The notes beneath the pieces are model-generated. The model saw only the letters and a list, made by a program, of their open reading frames with translations, was not told the origin of the DNA and made no database searches. Made by a program: the position numbers and the translations under genes. Source: Lysobacter sp. (lineage in GTDB: Bacteria; Pseudomonadota; Gammaproteobacteria; Xanthomonadales; Xanthomonadaceae). Taken from it: a DNA stretch of 64,000 bases. Positions within the stretch are counted from its first letter, which is position 1; each line of letters begins with the position of its first letter. The DNA is taken from assembly GCA_013141175.1 (NCBI GenBank), contig JABFRN010000001.1, positions 4,050,001 to 4,114,000 on the forward strand, written 5' to 3'. Shown here piece by piece: positions 63,081-64,000 of the stretch.

Positions 63081-64000
63081 GCACGCAGAAATCCAATACC
63101 ATCGGCAAACTCTTTTTCCTTTTGGCGCTGTTGCTGCTTGTCGTGGCCGGGGGGCTGTATCTCTCCGGCTATATCGTGCTGATGCAATTCAAGCTCTCCC
63201 ATGTCCCGCTGTCCTGGGACACATGGCTCCACTACTACAAAGCCATCGACCAGCCGCAGGTCCGGCCGTTCGTGAAGAAGATCGAGCTCAGCGGCATGAT
63301 CGGCTTCGGCACGCCGTTCGTGCTCTGGATGGGCCTCGTCTTCCTGGTGCTGAAACCCAGGGGGCAGGCGCTTCACGGCGACGCCCGTTTCGCGACCGGG
63401 GGCGATCTGGCAGGCAAAGGCATGTTCAAGCCGGAGCAGAACGGCATCGTGGTCGGCAAGTTCGGTGGCAAGTTGCTGAGACTGAGCGGCCAGCAATTCG
63501 TGATCCTGGCGGCGCCGACACGCTCCGGCAAGGGCGTGGGCATCGTCATCCCGAACCTCCTCGACTACCAGGAATCGCTGGTGGTGCTGGACATCAAACA
63601 GGAAAACTTCGACCTGACCAGCGGCTGGCGTGCGAGCGTCGGCCACGAGATCTATCTGTTCAATCCGTTCGCGGAAGACCGCCGCAGCCATCGCTGGAAC
63701 CCGCTGACCTACGTCTCCAGCGATCCCGCGTTCCGCGTGTCCGACCTGATGAGCATCGCGGCGATGCTGTATCCGGACGGCGCCGAGGACCAGAAATTCT
63801 GGGTCAGCCAGGCGCGCAACGCGTTCATGGCGTTCACCCTGTACCTGTTCGAGAAATACGACGATGACCAGAAGATCGGTTTCCCGTTCTCGAAGCCGCC
63901 TTCGCTCGGTGCGATCTACCGGCTGTCCTCGGGCGACGGGCAGAGCGAGCTCAAGCCGTTCCTGAAGGACCTGGCGCAGCGTCCGTTCCTCAGCAGCCAT
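63077..64000 (+). CDS. virD4: Type IV secretion coupling ATPase VirD4 (partial)
   Basis: 308 codons are present from GTG 63077; the rest lies beyond the right edge. Two N-terminal membrane segments (LFFLLALLLLVVAGGLYLS and GMIGFGTPFVLWMGLVFLVL) precede the TraG/VirD4 ATPase domain: HGDARFATGGDL, Walker A AAPTRSGKGVGIVIPNLL at about 146-163, then VVLDIKQENFDLTSGWRA and RSHRWNPLTYVSSDP. It recruits the secreted effectors. It is divergent from virB1-virB6, so virB7-virB11 are probably to the right. Confidence 0.93.
   Translation, partial: MSTQKSNTIGKLFFLLALLLLVVAGGLYLSGYIVLMQFKLSHVPLSWDTWLHYYKAIDQPQVRPFVKKIELSGMIGFGTPFVLWMGLVFLVLKPRGQALHGDARFATGGDLAGKGMFKPEQNGIVVGKFGGKLLRLSGQQFVILAAPTRSGKGVGIVIPNLLDYQESLVVLDIKQENFDLTSGWRASVGHEIYLFNPFAEDRRSHRWNPLTYVSSDPAFRVSDLMSIAAMLYPDGAEDQKFWVSQARNAFMAFTLYLFEKYDDDQKIGFPFSKPPSLGAIYRLSSGDGQSELKPFLKDLAQRPFLSSH

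Noticed and set aside
62768-64000. Minus-strand frame across virD4
   Set aside because: Antisense to the clear VirD4 Walker A region.
1-64000. CRISPR arrays, insertion sequences and prophage genes
   Set aside because: No regularly spaced direct repeats, transposase, integrase or phage structural genes were seen on either strand.

Overview
The window looks like a chromosomal segment of a high-GC gammaproteobacterium of the Xanthomonadaceae (Lysobacteraceae) type. The reasons are the TonB-dependent receptor/LacI sugar locus, the scpA-scpB-rluB order, a complete System I cytochrome c maturation operon, a MetX-type acyltransferase of the xanthomonad kind, GCTACACTGC-like -10 regions, short GTAGGAGCGGCTTCAGCCGCG repeats and a chromosomal VirB/VirD4 type IV secretion cluster. 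This placement rests on gene content remembered from the family; no database search was run. I see no insertion sequence, prophage or CRISPR array.

Layout. 1-6.7 kb (minus strand): a sugar uptake locus with a LacI regulator, a TonB-dependent receptor, a GH144-like glucoamylase-family lipoprotein and a truncated solute-binding lipoprotein, with LacI-type operators. 6.8-7.4 kb: bolA and a YciI protein. 7.9-11.6 kb: scpA, scpB and rluB, the last with a long repetitive Gly/Pro/Arg tail. 11.8-17.8 kb: a flavin oxidoreductase, small membrane and secreted proteins, a probable methionine-salvage pair (aminotransferase plus omega-amidase) and two adjacent DUF3293 genes. 17.8-26.4 kb: ccmABCDEF, two successive ccmG-like thioredoxins, ccmH, a ccmI-like TPR gene and an endonuclease/exonuclease/phosphatase gene, mostly joined by 1-4 base overlaps. 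26.5-28.6 kb: a MetX-family acyltransferase, a hairpin repeat, a cysteine-dioxygenase-family gene and tRNA-Leu(CAA). 28.7-38.9 kb: recQ, a patatin-like lipoprotein, a large lipoprotein with one CXXCH haem motif, rhlE and a beta-CASP metallohydrolase. 39.1-48.0 kb: an intact M13 metallopeptidase, an ECF sigma/anti-sigma pair, a second M13 protein that has lost a zinc ligand, and an AAA+ ATPase/membrane protein/TPR operon. 48.0-54.1 kb (minus): a small HExxH membrane protein, PspC, DUF5329, phaC and phaE (class III polyhydroxyalkanoate synthase), pssA and a 3-hydroxybutyrate-oligomer hydrolase. 54.2-64.0 kb: a LuxR-type response regulator, a DUF4189 protein, then virB6, virB5, virB4, virB3, virB2 and virB1 on the minus strand, with virD4 divergent and cut by the window end.

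How the genes work together. The first locus should import and cleave a glucan under LacI control. The ccm operon attaches haem to c-type cytochromes and could serve the CXXCH lipoprotein. The pha genes make and turn over polyhydroxybutyrate. The T4SS genes have the order of the xanthomonad bacteria-killing systems. The observations most worth a second look are the degenerate M13 protein beside an AAA+/TPR operon, the histone-like PAKKA-type tail on PhaE, the tandem ccmG genes, the small HExxH/ExxxD membrane protein and the DUF4189 gene downstream of virB6.
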